Of a DNA stretch of 64,000 nt, positions 1 through 7,796 are shown piece by piece. Under the pieces are notes generated by a model. That model saw only the letters and a list, made by a program, of their open reading frames with translations, did no database searches and was not told the origin of the DNA. Within the stretch, counting starts at the first letter, position 1, and each line of letters starts with the position of its first letter. A program made the position numbers and the translations under genes. Source of the DNA: Robiginitalea marina (GTDB lineage Bacteria; Bacteroidota; Bacteroidia; Flavobacteriales; Flavobacteriaceae); contig NZ_JAMXIB010000010.1 of NCBI RefSeq assembly GCF_024006985.1, forward strand, positions 39,525-103,524, given 5' to 3'.

Positions 1-1690
1 CATAGGTTTCCAGCCTGCCCAGGTCATCCCGGATGATTTCCCCGAAAGCCTTGTTGGACTCATTTTTCAGGGAGGCCACGGCAAGGTAGGTTTCCCGGGC
101 ACGGGCCGAATGCCCTTCGAGCAGGTCGCAATGTGCGAGGTTGCAGTCCAGGGCCGGCAGGACGACGCCAAGGGTGGAAGCCTGGTCCAGCAAAACCCGG
201 GCTTCCCCAGGAGCCCCCTGGGCCAGGCGCAGCCAGGCCATGTTGTTATAGGCCAGCGCCAGCGGCCGGCGCAAAACCCCATTCTCCGGGTAGTCCTTTT
301 GAAAGGCCTGCAATTCTTTGAGGATCCTGGCCTGAAACGCTTCCTTTTCGGCAAGGTCTACCGTGCTGTCGATCTCCTCATCCCATTGCCGGATTTTCCG
401 CAGCAAGTCCAGGGTCCTTATGGTTTCTTCGTCCACGGCCTCAAAATACTTCCGGAAATAGGCAAAATCGGTTTTCATGTTTTCCACAGCAGGATGTCCT
501 TGCAGGGATTCCAGGAATGCACCGGATTCCTCCAGCAGTTCAAGGCCCGCAGCTTTATACTGCAGTTCCTGCCGCTCTTCGATCATCCGCTGGTAAAACT
601 CCAGCAGGTTCAGGGCCGAAGCACAAAAATCGGCCCCAAAAACCCCTGGCTGCTTTTCCTCCAGTTGCCGACGGGTGGCCAGGGCTTTGGAAAGGAAGGG
701 TTTTGCCTGGGGCCAGGAAGGGGTCTCCAGGGTGTAGATCCCGGCATTGTGGTAGGCCGTAGCCAGGTAATGGGTATATCGCTCGGGGCTCCGGGCTGCG
801 AGGTCCGCATAAATCTCCAGGGCTTGTGCATTGGCCTGGTACGCATCGGAAAAGCGCTTCATCGGGTCGGCGTACAAAATGCCGAGGTTGGCATAAGTCG
901 ATGCCAGATACGGGCGGAAAACCCCGGGCTTTTGCCTGGCAAGTTCCCGGTAGGTTTCCAGGGTCTCTTCATAATAGGATGCCGCCTTCTCATATTCTTC
1001 GAGTTGGATATGCACGACCGCCAGGTTGTTGAGGCAGGCGGCAACCAGGGGCCGGTATTTCCCGGGGTCACCGGCAAGGCCTGCCCGATACAGGTCCAGG
1101 GCCTTGCGGTACTGGGTCCGGGCGTCGTAGGCATTGAATTCATCCGTGTAATTAGCCCCCAGCTGGTAATGGGCAAGCGCCCGCATATCGGGGTCCAGGG
1201 CGTGGTCGCTCCCGGACCGCAGGGCCAGGGCGGCCTTGTAGTCTTTTTTGGAAAACCAGTACTTTTTCCGCAGGAAGTACGCCTCGCCCCTGGCCATGAA
1301 GGAATGGGCAAGGTGTGGGTTGAACCGCGGGTCTTTGTCGGCCAGGTCCTGGTAGGTGTTTACAGCCTTCTCGAAGTATTCCAGGGCGGCTTTGGGGTCT
1401 GCCTGCAGGGACAAACGGCCCAGGTTGTTCAGGGCAATCCCCTTCTGGTGTTCCGTTTCCGGTTCCCGGTCATCCGGGGCGCCTCCAAGGGTTTGGAGGA
1501 ATCGCTCCCGGGCTTCCCCGGGGTCCCCCTGCAACTCCTTCAGGCGGGCAAGGGTGTTGTTCAGGTGCATCCACAGCGGACCGGAAGATGCCTGCTGAAG
1601 GGACTTTTCATAGAGGGGGGCGGCCAGGTCTGGCCTGGAGGACCTCAGGTATGCTTCTGCGCGTTGAATATTTTCTTCCAGTGATTCCAT
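1..1690 (-). CDS. Large tetratricopeptide-repeat protein, C-terminus beyond the window
   Basis: The reading frame is open from an ATG at 1690 to the left edge, about 563 codons, with no stop, so the C-terminus is missing. An in-frame TAA lies just upstream of the ATG, which fixes the start. The translation begins MESLEENIQRAEAYLRSS and is a run of about 34-residue helical repeats with A, Y, L and G at TPR positions (for example ALEYFEKAVNTYQDLA). No signal peptide or membrane segment is seen. It starts 12 nt after the aat-like stop and is probably the last gene of the leftward hyp operon. TPR proteins are scaffolds; the partner is unknown, and a role in hydrogenase assembly is only inferred from position. 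Confidence 0.8.
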   Translation of the reverse strand, partial: MESLEENIQRAEAYLRSSRPDLAAPLYEKSLQQASSGPLWMHLNNTLARLKELQGDPGEARERFLQTLGGAPDDREPETEHQKGIALNNLGRLSLQADPKAALEYFEKAVNTYQDLADKDPRFNPHLAHSFMARGEAYFLRKKYWFSKKDYKAALALRSGSDHALDPDMRALAHYQLGANYTDEFNAYDARTQYRKALDLYRAGLAGDPGKYRPLVAACLNNLAVVHIQLEEYEKAASYYEETLETYRELARQKPGVFRPYLASTYANLGILYADPMKRFSDAYQANAQALEIYADLAARSPERYTHYLATAYHNAGIYTLETPSWPQAKPFLSKALATRRQLEEKQPGVFGADFCASALNLLEFYQRMIEERQELQYKAAGLELLEESGAFLESLQGHPAVENMKTDFAYFRKYFEAVDEETIRTLDLLRKIRQWDEEIDSTVDLAEKEAFQARILKELQAFQKDYPENGVLRRPLALAYNNMAWLRLAQGAPGEARVLLDQASTLGVVLPALDCNLAHCDLLEGHSARARETYLAVASLKNESNKAFGEIIRDDLGRLETY

Positions 1691-1702
1691 GATAGCGTGT
1701 TT

Positions 1703-2362
1703 TTAAACCCGTTTATGCCTGTCTGTGGCCTGCCTGCACAGGTCCACATAGGCCACCCGCGACAATTCCCGGTAATCAAGGTCCCCGCAACGGGCAGTTT
1801 CTTTTTGCAGGTCCATCCACCTGATCCCTTTTCCGGCCAGCGAGCGGGCAGCCTCGCGGATGGCATATTCGGCCGCCCCATTGCTTTTTCCTGCACAATA
1901 TTCCCCAAAACAAAGGTCCCCCAGGCAAATGCCGAAGAACCCCCCTATGAGTTCCCCATCCTCCCAGACCTCCTGGGAGTGTACCAGCCCCTGGCCTTCC
2001 AGTTCCGAAAAAATGCGGAACATCCGTTCCGACAACCAGGCAGGGCCCATGGCCCCGGGGTCGTTATTCTCCTGCTGGCAAAGGCGAAGCAGGGCCTCAA
2101 AAGCGGTGTTTACAGTCGATTGAAAGCCGGAAGGCGTGCTTTCGGTTTCCGTTCCGCCCCCGGATTCCAGCACGATCCGCGGGTCAGGGGACCACCACCG
2201 GACGTGTTTCATGGGGTGGTGCCAATAGTAAATGCCATTCTGATAAGCAAGCAGGAGTCGGTCTGCGGTCATGTCGCCCCCGACGGCCAGCAACCCGTCG
2301 AGGTCGGCAAAATGGGCCGGGGGGAAGTTCAGGTCTCCTTTTTTCAGTTCAAAATAGGGCAT
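1703..2362 (-). CDS. aat: Divergent leucyl/phenylalanyl-tRNA-protein transferase (Aat family)
   Basis: The 219-residue product has the Aat family hallmarks: FPP near residue 13, DLDGLLAVGGDMTADRLLLAYQ, then WWSPDPR, and a GNAT-like core. Aat enzymes move Leu or Phe from tRNA to proteins with an N-terminal Lys or Arg, marking them for ClpS/ClpAP in the N-degron pathway. The acidic and amide residues that E. coli Aat uses (GE in the core, D and Q in the later strand) seem kept as FGEY and WMDLQ. The usual GIFPWF and ESMFS...ASK signatures are altered to GIYYWHHP and EYCAGKSNGAA. It lies between hypC (11 nt) and the TPR gene (12 nt), an unusual place for aat. It may be the host's only Aat or a specialised paralogue. 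Confidence 0.85.
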   Translation of the reverse strand: MPYFELKKGDLNFPPAHFADLDGLLAVGGDMTADRLLLAYQNGIYYWHHPMKHVRWWSPDPRIVLESGGGTETESTPSGFQSTVNTAFEALLRLCQQENNDPGAMGPAWLSERMFRIFSELEGQGLVHSQEVWEDGELIGGFFGICLGDLCFGEYCAGKSNGAAEYAIREAARSLAGKGIRWMDLQKETARCGDLDYRELSRVAYVDLCRQATDRHKRV

Positions 2363-2373
2363 GTCGGGGTATC

Positions 2374-2631
2374 TCAGGTTTCACCGGCATGGAGGTCATC
2401 CAACTCCCCGAGCTGTCGCAAAATATCAAAGGTTTTCCTGGCTTCTTCCTCGTTCACAATGGCGATGGCAGCCCCCACGTGGACCATTACATAATCGCCC
2501 GTCTTCGCCTCCGGCACCAAGGTCAGGTTCACCTCCTTGACCACCCCGTCGAACGAAACCCGGCCCAGCCGGAAGGTTTCGTCAAGGGTTTGGGTGACTT
2601 CGAGCAGTTTTCCGGGAATGGATAGACACAT
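2374..2631 (-). CDS. hypC: Hydrogenase maturation chaperone HypC
   Basis: HypC (HybG/HupF family, 85 residues) works with HypD to carry the Fe(CN)2CO precursor of the [NiFe] site and deliver it to the large subunit in the cytoplasm. The N-terminus MCLSIPGKL gives the essential Cys2 (after Met removal) and the conserved His51 is present in VMVHVGAAI. Length is normal. It begins 2 nt after the hypB stop and precedes aat by 11 nt, so translation with hypB is probably coupled. Confidence 0.97.
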   Translation of the reverse strand: MCLSIPGKLLEVTQTLDETFRLGRVSFDGVVKEVNLTLVPEAKTGDYVMVHVGAAIAIVNEEEARKTFDILRQLGELDDLHAGET

Positions 2632-2633
2632 CG

Positions 2634-3596
2634 CTACTGATTTTTTTCAAGTTGTTTGCGGAGCCAGGCATACCAGGGTTCCATCCCTTCGCCCGTGGTG
2701 GCCGAAACCTCAAAGAATTGCAGGTGCGGGTTCACCTGCAGGGCATAGTCCTTAAGCCGTTGCAGGTCAAAATTCAGGTAGGGCATCAGGTCGATCTTGT
2801 TGATGATGCAGACATCGGAGGTGTGGAACATGTCCGGATACTTGATGGGTTTGTCCTCCCCTTCGGTGGTACTGATGATCACCACCCGCTTTTGTTCCCC
2901 CAGGTCGAACATGGAAGGGCAGACCAGGTTCCCCACATTCTCGATCATCAGGATGGAATCGGGCTTCATCCCGAGCTTTTTAACGGCCTCAAAGACCATG
3001 TCGCTTTCCAGGTGGCAGCCTTTGCCTGTATTGATCTGCATTACGGGTACGTCCAGGGCGGCGATCCGGTTGGCGTCGTTGACGGTTTGCTGGTCCCCTT
3101 CGATCACATAGAAGTTCAGGGTTTCCTTCAGGTCGGCCAGGGTGCGTTCGAGCAGGGCTGTTTTGCCCGATCCGGGGGAACTCACCAGGTTGAGGGCGAA
3201 AATGTTCAGGGCCTCAAAATAGCCGCGGTTTCGCGCAGCCATGACCTGGTTGTGTTGCAACACGTCCTGTTCCACCTCAAGGATCCTTTTATTGGGGGCC
3301 AGGGTGGTCGTTCCCTCCCCGTGGTCGTGGTGATGGTGGTGGTCATGGGAGTGGCCGTGGTGGTGGTGCCCATGATCATGGGCGTGTTGGTGGTGGTGTC
3401 CGTGGTCGTGATCATGATCGTGGGAATGACCGTGGAGGTGCCCGTGGTCGTGGTCATGGTGGTGGTGTCCGTGATCATGGCCATGGGAATGCCCATGGAG
3501 GTGTTCATGGGAAGCTTCATGCCCTTCCCTCCCATGGGTGGGGGGGAGGATCCTCACGCCTCCTTCTTCGCTTCCGCATCCGCAAGTTCCGCACAT
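2634..3596 (-). CDS. hypB: Hydrogenase nickel-incorporation GTPase HypB with a long His-rich region
   Basis: HypB is the SIMIBI-class GTPase that, with HypA, inserts nickel into the hydrogenase large-subunit precursor. The 320-residue product opens with MCGTCGC, the high-affinity metal-binding motif. Residues 21-92 contain about 40 His alternating with Asp and Gly, a nickel store as in rhizobial HypB (CooJ/HypB type). The GTPase domain starts near residue 103: Walker A SSPGSGKT (139-146), Cys/His metal motif GKGCHLE, Walker B region MIENVGNLVCP and NKID specificity motif. It is second in the hypA-hypB-hypC run. The His stretch suggests adaptation to scarce or fluctuating nickel. Confidence 0.97.
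   Translation of the reverse strand: MCGTCGCGSEEGGVRILPPTHGREGHEASHEHLHGHSHGHDHGHHHHDHDHGHLHGHSHDHDHDHGHHHQHAHDHGHHHHGHSHDHHHHHDHGEGTTTLAPNKRILEVEQDVLQHNQVMAARNRGYFEALNIFALNLVSSPGSGKTALLERTLADLKETLNFYVIEGDQQTVNDANRIAALDVPVMQINTGKGCHLESDMVFEAVKKLGMKPDSILMIENVGNLVCPSMFDLGEQKRVVIISTTEGEDKPIKYPDMFHTSDVCIINKIDLMPYLNFDLQRLKDYALQVNPHLQFFEVSATTGEGMEPWYAWLRKQLEKNQ
3321..3536 (-). repeat. Low-complexity His-codon repeat inside hypB
   Basis: This segment is a degenerate array of CAT/CAC with GAC and GGC codons (seen as gtggtcatgg-type units on the plus strand). It encodes HypB residues 21-92. The irregular spacing and open frame show it is coding low complexity and not a CRISPR. Such DNA is prone to slippage, so repeat length may differ between strains. 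Confidence 0.9.
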
Positions 3597-3620
3597 AGTA
3601 AATACATTTAATGAATTCGA

Positions 3621-3962
3621 TTAAACAACTTCCAGGGCCCTGACCCGCAGTTCCTTCCCCTGCAAAATGGCTTTCAGGTTGCTGCTGCAATGGGGACAGG
3701 GGTCATAAAAATGTTCCATTTCATACTCGGTGTCGCAATCCATGCACCGGGCCCTGCCCTGAATGACCTGTACGCGCTTTTCCGCCTTTTCCAGGACCGT
3801 CTCCCTGACCGCCACCGGCCAGACGAACTCCAGGGATTCCAATTCGATCCCGGCCAGGGTGCCAATCTCAAGTTCAATGACCTCCACAGTGCTGGCACCA
3901 GCCTTTCTGGCCTCTTCTTCTGCGATTTTGACGATGCCCATGGCTATGGATAATTCGTGCAT
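3621..3962 (-). CDS. hypA: Hydrogenase nickel-insertion chaperone HypA
   Basis: HypA (113 residues) binds nickel through the N-terminal MHE motif (His2, Glu3) and hands it to the hydrogenase large subunit together with HypB. The zinc site is complete: Cys73-x2-Cys76 and Cys89-x2-Cys92. It is the first gene of the leftward operon, 24 nt ahead of hypB. The start at 3962 is fixed by the essential MHELS N-terminus. The divergent intergenic region upstream (3963-4111) is shared with hyaA. Confidence 0.97.
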   Translation of the reverse strand: MHELSIAMGIVKIAEEEARKAGASTVEVIELEIGTLAGIELESLEFVWPVAVRETVLEKAEKRVQVIQGRARCMDCDTEYEMEHFYDPCPHCSSNLKAILQGKELRVRALEVV

Positions 3963-3991
3963 TGTTCCCGGGGGTCCTGGAGGTTAAACCT

Positions 3992-3999
3992 CAATATTA
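3992..3999 (-). promoter_or_regulatory. Candidate -7 box for the hypA operon
   Basis: On the minus strand the sequence reads TAATATTG, one mismatch from the Bacteroidota -7 consensus TAnnTTTG. Its first base is 29.5 bp from the centre of the 4023-4034 palindrome, the same distance as the box on the other side. Transcription would start near 3987, about 25 nt before the hypA ATG. No good -33 TTG is visible, which fits an activator-dependent promoter. A second weaker candidate is TAATTTTT at 4006-4013. Confidence 0.45.
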
Positions 4000-4022
4000 G
4001 CCGAAAAAAATTACCTCAACCC

Positions 4023-4034
4023 TGATAATTATCA
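4023..4034. promoter_or_regulatory. Perfect 12-bp palindrome, candidate Crp/Fnr-type operator between hypA and hyaA
   Basis: TGATAATTATCA is a perfect inverted repeat that matches the core TGAT-N4-ATCA of Fnr/Dnr/Crp-family sites (consensus TTGAT-N4-ATCAA; the outer bases here are C and T). It lies midway between -7-like boxes at 3992-3999 and 4058-4065. The predicted distance to both transcription starts is about 41.5 bp, the class II activator position. The motif also resembles part of a Fur box, an alternative that cannot be excluded from sequence alone. Confidence 0.55.
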
Positions 4035-4057
4035 TGTTATCCCTCCTTAAGGTAGTA

Positions 4058-4065
4058 TACTTTTA
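4058..4065 (+). promoter_or_regulatory. Candidate -7 box for the hyaA operon
   Basis: TACTTTTA matches TAnnTTTG at all but the last base. Its first base is 29.5 bp from the centre of the upstream palindrome. A start near 4069-4070 would leave a leader of about 42 nt before hyaA. No TTG is seen at -33. The same octamer lies ahead of the DUF1080 gene (20984-20991, minus). Confidence 0.5.
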
Positions 4066-4111
4066 ATGATTAACAACCCGAAACTGATTTTTTTAACTAA
4101 CTGGCATTCAG

Positions 4112-5236
4112 ATGGCTTTTGAAAGAAACACTCAGGAAACCTATTATGAGAGCATCATAAGACAGGGGTACAGCCGGCGGGACTTCATGAAGTTCTCCAC
4201 CTATATTGCGGCGTATATGGGGCTCGAAACCTCCGCCATTGGACAAGTTGCCAAATCCCTGGAAACCACCCACCGCATCCCGGTTATCTGGGAGCACTAC
4301 CAGGAATGCACCTGCTGCAGTGAATCCTTTATCCGTTCCGACCACCCGATTGTGGCCGACATCATCCTGGATAAGATTTCCCTCGATTACACCCTTACCC
4401 TTATGGCCGCCTCCGGCCACCAGGCCGAAGCTGCCAAACACGCCACCATGGAGAAATACAAAGGGGAGTACATCCTCTGCGTGGAGGGTTCCGTGCCTAT
4501 GGGCGATGACGGCAACTACTGCTGTATCGCGGGCAGGTCGGCCAAGGACCTGCTGATCGAGGCCGCCGAAGGCGCCAAAGCTATCATTGCATGGGGCAGT
4601 TGCGCCTGCAACGGATGCGTGCAGGCCGCCTATCCCAACCCGACCCAGGCTACCCCCATCGACAAGATCATCAAGAACAAGCCGATCATCAAGGTCCCCG
4701 GGTGTCCGCCCATCGGAGAAGTGATGGCGGGTATCATCGTCCACCTGATCACGTTTGACCGCCTGCCAGAACTGGACAATATCGGACGGCCCAAGGCCTT
4801 CTATGCCAAACGCGTACACGACAGCTGCTACCGCAGGCCGTATTACGATGCCGGGCTTTTCGCCGAAACCTTCGACGACCAGAACGCCAAGGAAGGATAT
4901 TGCCTTTATAAGGTAGGGTGCAAGGGGCCTATGACCTACAACTCCTGCGGAACCATCCGCTGGAACAACGGGGTGAGTTTCCCCATCCAGTCGGGCCATG
5001 GGTGCATCGGCTGCAGCGAAGAAGACTTCTGGGACAATGGCCCGTTCTATGAAAGGATGACCGGCCTGGCCGGCTTCGGCATAGAAAGTTCTGCAGACAC
5101 CATAGGAAAAGTTGCTGCAGGGGTCCTCGCCGGAGGCCTGGCGGCCCATGCAATCGCAGCAAACATTTCCAAGCGGAAGGAGCTCAGGGACAGCATCCGT
5201 ACTGCCAGGGAAAACGAGAAAAAATTCGAATCATAG
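4112..5236 (+). CDS. hyaA: [NiFe]-hydrogenase small subunit, oxygen-tolerant type (HyaA/HupS/HoxK)
   Basis: The 374-residue small subunit carries the three Fe-S clusters that pass electrons from the active site to cytochrome b. The N-terminus has a Tat signal (SRRDFMKF, residues 21-28), so the folded heterodimer is exported to the periplasmic side. The proximal cluster region has ECTCC (Cys66, 68, 69), Cys164, Cys169 and Cys198. Cys68 and Cys169 correspond to the two extra cysteines of O2-tolerant group 1d enzymes ([4Fe-3S] cluster). An additional Cys166 (GSCACNGC, where E. coli and Ralstonia have GTCASWGC/GSCASWGC) is unusual. Distal ligands are His236, Cys239, Cys264 and Cys270. Medial-cluster Cys279, 298 and 301 are present. 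A C-terminal hydrophobic helix (about 330-350) anchors it. Confidence 0.97.
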   Translation: MAFERNTQETYYESIIRQGYSRRDFMKFSTYIAAYMGLETSAIGQVAKSLETTHRIPVIWEHYQECTCCSESFIRSDHPIVADIILDKISLDYTLTLMAASGHQAEAAKHATMEKYKGEYILCVEGSVPMGDDGNYCCIAGRSAKDLLIEAAEGAKAIIAWGSCACNGCVQAAYPNPTQATPIDKIIKNKPIIKVPGCPPIGEVMAGIIVHLITFDRLPELDNIGRPKAFYAKRVHDSCYRRPYYDAGLFAETFDDQNAKEGYCLYKVGCKGPMTYNSCGTIRWNNGVSFPIQSGHGCIGCSEEDFWDNGPFYERMTGLAGFGIESSADTIGKVAAGVLAGGLAAHAIAANISKRKELRDSIRTARENEKKFES

Positions 5237-5257
5237 CTTCCTATTAAACTGACAATC

Positions 5258-6991
5258 ATGGCTAACAGAATAGTTGTAGACCCTATCACCCGTATTGAAG
5301 GGCACCTGCGCATAGAAGTAGAGGTAAAGGATGGCAAGATTACCGACGCCTACAGCTCCTCCCCCATGGTCCGGGGGCTGGAGACCATTGTCAAAGGCCG
5401 GGACCCCAGGGACGTTTGGGCATTTGTCCAACGCGCCTGCGGGGTATGTACTACCGTGCACGCCCTGGCCTCGGTAAGGTCTGTGGAAGATGCCCTGGGC
5501 ATAAAAATCCCCCCCAATGCGGAGTTGGTCAGGAATATCATGGAGGGAGCGCTATACATGCACGACCACGTGGTGCACTTCTACCACCTGCACGCCCTTG
5601 ACTGGGTGGATGTAGTGAATGCCCTGAAAGCCGACCCGGCGGAAACCTCCGCCCTCGCCCAGAGCATATCGAGCTGGCCCAAAAGCTCGCCGGGATATTT
5701 CTCCGACATCAAGAAGCGGATTACGCGCTTTGTGGAAAGCGGGCAACTCGGGATTTTCGCCAACGGGTACTGGGGCCATCCCCAGATGAAACTCCCCCCT
5801 GCCGTCAACCTGCTGGCCGTTGCCCACTACCTCGAAGCCCTCGAATGGCAAAAGGAAATCGTGAAGGTCCATACCATATTCGGCGGAAAAAACCCGCACC
5901 CGAACTATCTGGTGGGCGGTATGGCATGTGCCATCAATGAAGACAGCCCGGGAGGGCTCAATGCGGAACGGCTGGCTTATGTGGGCCGCCTGATCAAGGA
6001 AGGCCAGCAATTCGTCGAGCAGGTTTACCTGCCCGACCTGATGGCCATCGCATCGTTCTACAAAGACTGGGGCGGCATCGGAAAAGGCTTTGGCAACTAT
6101 ATGTGCTACGGCGATTTCCCCACCAACGGGTATTCCGATGTTTCCAGTTTCAAATTCCCACAGGGGATCATCCTCGACCGCGACCTGTCGACGGTCTACG
6201 ATGTGGACCACCGGAACAACGACATAGAGGAATTCGTGAACAATTCGTGGTACGACGAATATTCCGAAGGCCCCGACACTGGCAGGCACCCCTGGGATGG
6301 GGAAACCAATATCAAGTACAGCGGGCCCAAACCCCCGTATGATTCCCTCGATGTCAGCCAGAAATACAGCTTTATCAAGACCCCGCGCTGGAAGGGGAAA
6401 CCCATGGAAGTAGGTCCGCTTGCGCGGCTGCTGGTGGGTTATGCCCGCGGCAACCAGGAAATCCAGGAACTGGTGAACGGTGCCCTGGCACAACTGGAGG
6501 TCCCGGTGGATGCCCTGTTCTCGACCCTTGGGCGCACCGCCGCAAGGGGGCTGGAAACCAGGCTGGTGGCGCAGTGGACGCAGGATTTCTACGCCGACTT
6601 GCTCAACAACATCAAAAACGGCGATTCCCGGATGGCCAACATGGAAAAATGGGAGCCTGCCTCCTGGCCGGCAGAAGCCAAAGGGGTGGGCTTCAGCGAG
6701 GCACCCCGTGGTGCCCTGGCCCACTGGATCCGCATCGCGGACGGAAAGACTGCCAACTACCAACTGGTGGTCCCCTCTACGTGGAATGCTTCCCCCAGGG
6801 ATCCGAAGGGACAACGATCCGCCTACGAATCGACCCTGCTGGATACCCCTGTGGCCGACCCGGAACTCCCGCTGGAGATCATCCGTACCATCCATTCCTT
6901 TGATCCCTGCATTGCCTGTGCCGTACACCTGTACGACGAGCATGGAAAACACCTTTCCCAGGTGCAGAACATTTCGAGTTGTGATATCTAA
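5258..6991 (+). CDS. hyaB: [NiFe]-hydrogenase large subunit (HyaB/HupL/HoxG)
   Basis: This 577-residue subunit holds the Ni-Fe(CN)2CO active site that splits H2. Both signature motifs are intact: L1 RACGVCTTVH (Cys61, Cys64) and L2 DPCIACAVH (Cys551, Cys554). Glu14 in TRIEGH is the conserved outer-sphere acid. The last 20 residues after His557 are the C-terminal extension that HyaD removes once nickel is inserted. It starts 21 nt after hyaA. There is no signal peptide, so it is co-exported with HyaA through Tat. Confidence 0.98.
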   Translation: MANRIVVDPITRIEGHLRIEVEVKDGKITDAYSSSPMVRGLETIVKGRDPRDVWAFVQRACGVCTTVHALASVRSVEDALGIKIPPNAELVRNIMEGALYMHDHVVHFYHLHALDWVDVVNALKADPAETSALAQSISSWPKSSPGYFSDIKKRITRFVESGQLGIFANGYWGHPQMKLPPAVNLLAVAHYLEALEWQKEIVKVHTIFGGKNPHPNYLVGGMACAINEDSPGGLNAERLAYVGRLIKEGQQFVEQVYLPDLMAIASFYKDWGGIGKGFGNYMCYGDFPTNGYSDVSSFKFPQGIILDRDLSTVYDVDHRNNDIEEFVNNSWYDEYSEGPDTGRHPWDGETNIKYSGPKPPYDSLDVSQKYSFIKTPRWKGKPMEVGPLARLLVGYARGNQEIQELVNGALAQLEVPVDALFSTLGRTAARGLETRLVAQWTQDFYADLLNNIKNGDSRMANMEKWEPASWPAEAKGVGFSEAPRGALAHWIRIADGKTANYQLVVPSTWNASPRDPKGQRSAYESTLLDTPVADPELPLEIIRTIHSFDPCIACAVHLYDEHGKHLSQVQNISSCDI

Positions 6992-7002
6992 AACCAGAAG
7001 CC

Positions 7003-7767
7003 ATGTCTTCCAAGAATTATAAACGTGTCTATGTCTGGGAACTCCCGGTCCGGATTTTTCACTGGATCAATGTCCTGTGCATCACGGTCCTGGCCGTGAC
7101 CGGGTTTATCATCGCCGATCCGCCTGCCATCCTTTCGGGTGCGGAAGCGAGTGAATCGTACTGGTTCGGCACGGTGCGCGTTATCCATTTTGGTGCGGCC
7201 TATATTTTCTTCTTCAACATGATCCTCAGGATATACTGGTCCTTTGTGGGAAACCGGTTTGCCCATTGGAAATCCTTTTTGCCCTTCAGCCGGGAAATGC
7301 GGAAGAATATCAAGCACGTCCTCAAAGTGGACATCATGTTGCAGCACGACAAGACCCACGACGTGCGGAACATCAGTGTGGGGCACAATTCTGTGGCGGC
7401 CCTCTCCTACGTGGCCCTTTTCGTGGTGGCCCTGGTACAGGTGTTTACCGGGTTTGGCCTGTACTCCGATATGTCGGGGTGGTGGCTGCCTGACCTGTTT
7501 GCCTGGGTAGTGCCCCTGCTTGGCGGCGATTTCATGGTGCGCACCATCCACCATGTGGCCACCTGGGTATTTATTTTCTTTACCCTGGTCCACGTATACC
7601 TGGTCTTCTACCACGACTGGCTGGAAGGACGGGGGGAGGTTTCCTCCATGTTCGGCGGGTATAAATTTGTAAGCGAGGAGCGGTTCCGGAAGGAAGGCCT
7701 TGCAGACATGCCTCAGAAAACACCTCCTGCTGAAGCTCCTAAAGCCGAAACCAACCCGGCCACCTGA
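7003..7767 (+). CDS. hyaC: Hydrogenase b-type cytochrome subunit (HyaC/HupC/HoxZ)
   Basis: The 254-residue membrane protein has four predicted helices (about residues 22-38, 58-80, 130-152, 180-203). It carries the His residues that bind two hemes in the family: His20 (RIFHW), His62, His183/184 (TIHHV) and His197. It takes electrons from HyaA and reduces the quinone pool, linking H2 oxidation to respiration. A Pro/Ala-rich cytoplasmic tail of about 20 residues follows. It lies 11 nt after hyaB and 29 nt before hyaD. Confidence 0.95.
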   Translation: MSSKNYKRVYVWELPVRIFHWINVLCITVLAVTGFIIADPPAILSGAEASESYWFGTVRVIHFGAAYIFFFNMILRIYWSFVGNRFAHWKSFLPFSREMRKNIKHVLKVDIMLQHDKTHDVRNISVGHNSVAALSYVALFVVALVQVFTGFGLYSDMSGWWLPDLFAWVVPLLGGDFMVRTIHHVATWVFIFFTLVHVYLVFYHDWLEGRGEVSSMFGGYKFVSEERFRKEGLADMPQKTPPAEAPKAETNPAT

Positions 7768-7796
7768 ACTGAAGATTTACCCGGAATCCATTCCCC

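Noticed and set aside
110..1684. Long plus-strand open frame of 524 codons
   Set aside because: It is antisense to the TPR protein; composition is that of a GC-rich mirror frame, and the minus strand shows clear TPR repeats.
3321..3536. CRISPR-like repeat array
   Set aside because: The repeats are irregular, continuous and in frame as His/Asp/Gly codons of HypB, with no spacers.
2652..3611. Plus-strand frame of 319 codons opposite hypB
   Set aside because: Its valine-rich VVVVMVVV pattern is the reverse complement of the His codon repeat; hypB is certain.
4024..4041. Fur box in the hypA-hyaA spacer
   Set aside because: GATAAT-TATCAT-GTTATC has partial similarity, but the perfect symmetry and its equal distance to both -7 boxes fit a Crp/Fnr-type site better; kept only as an alternative.
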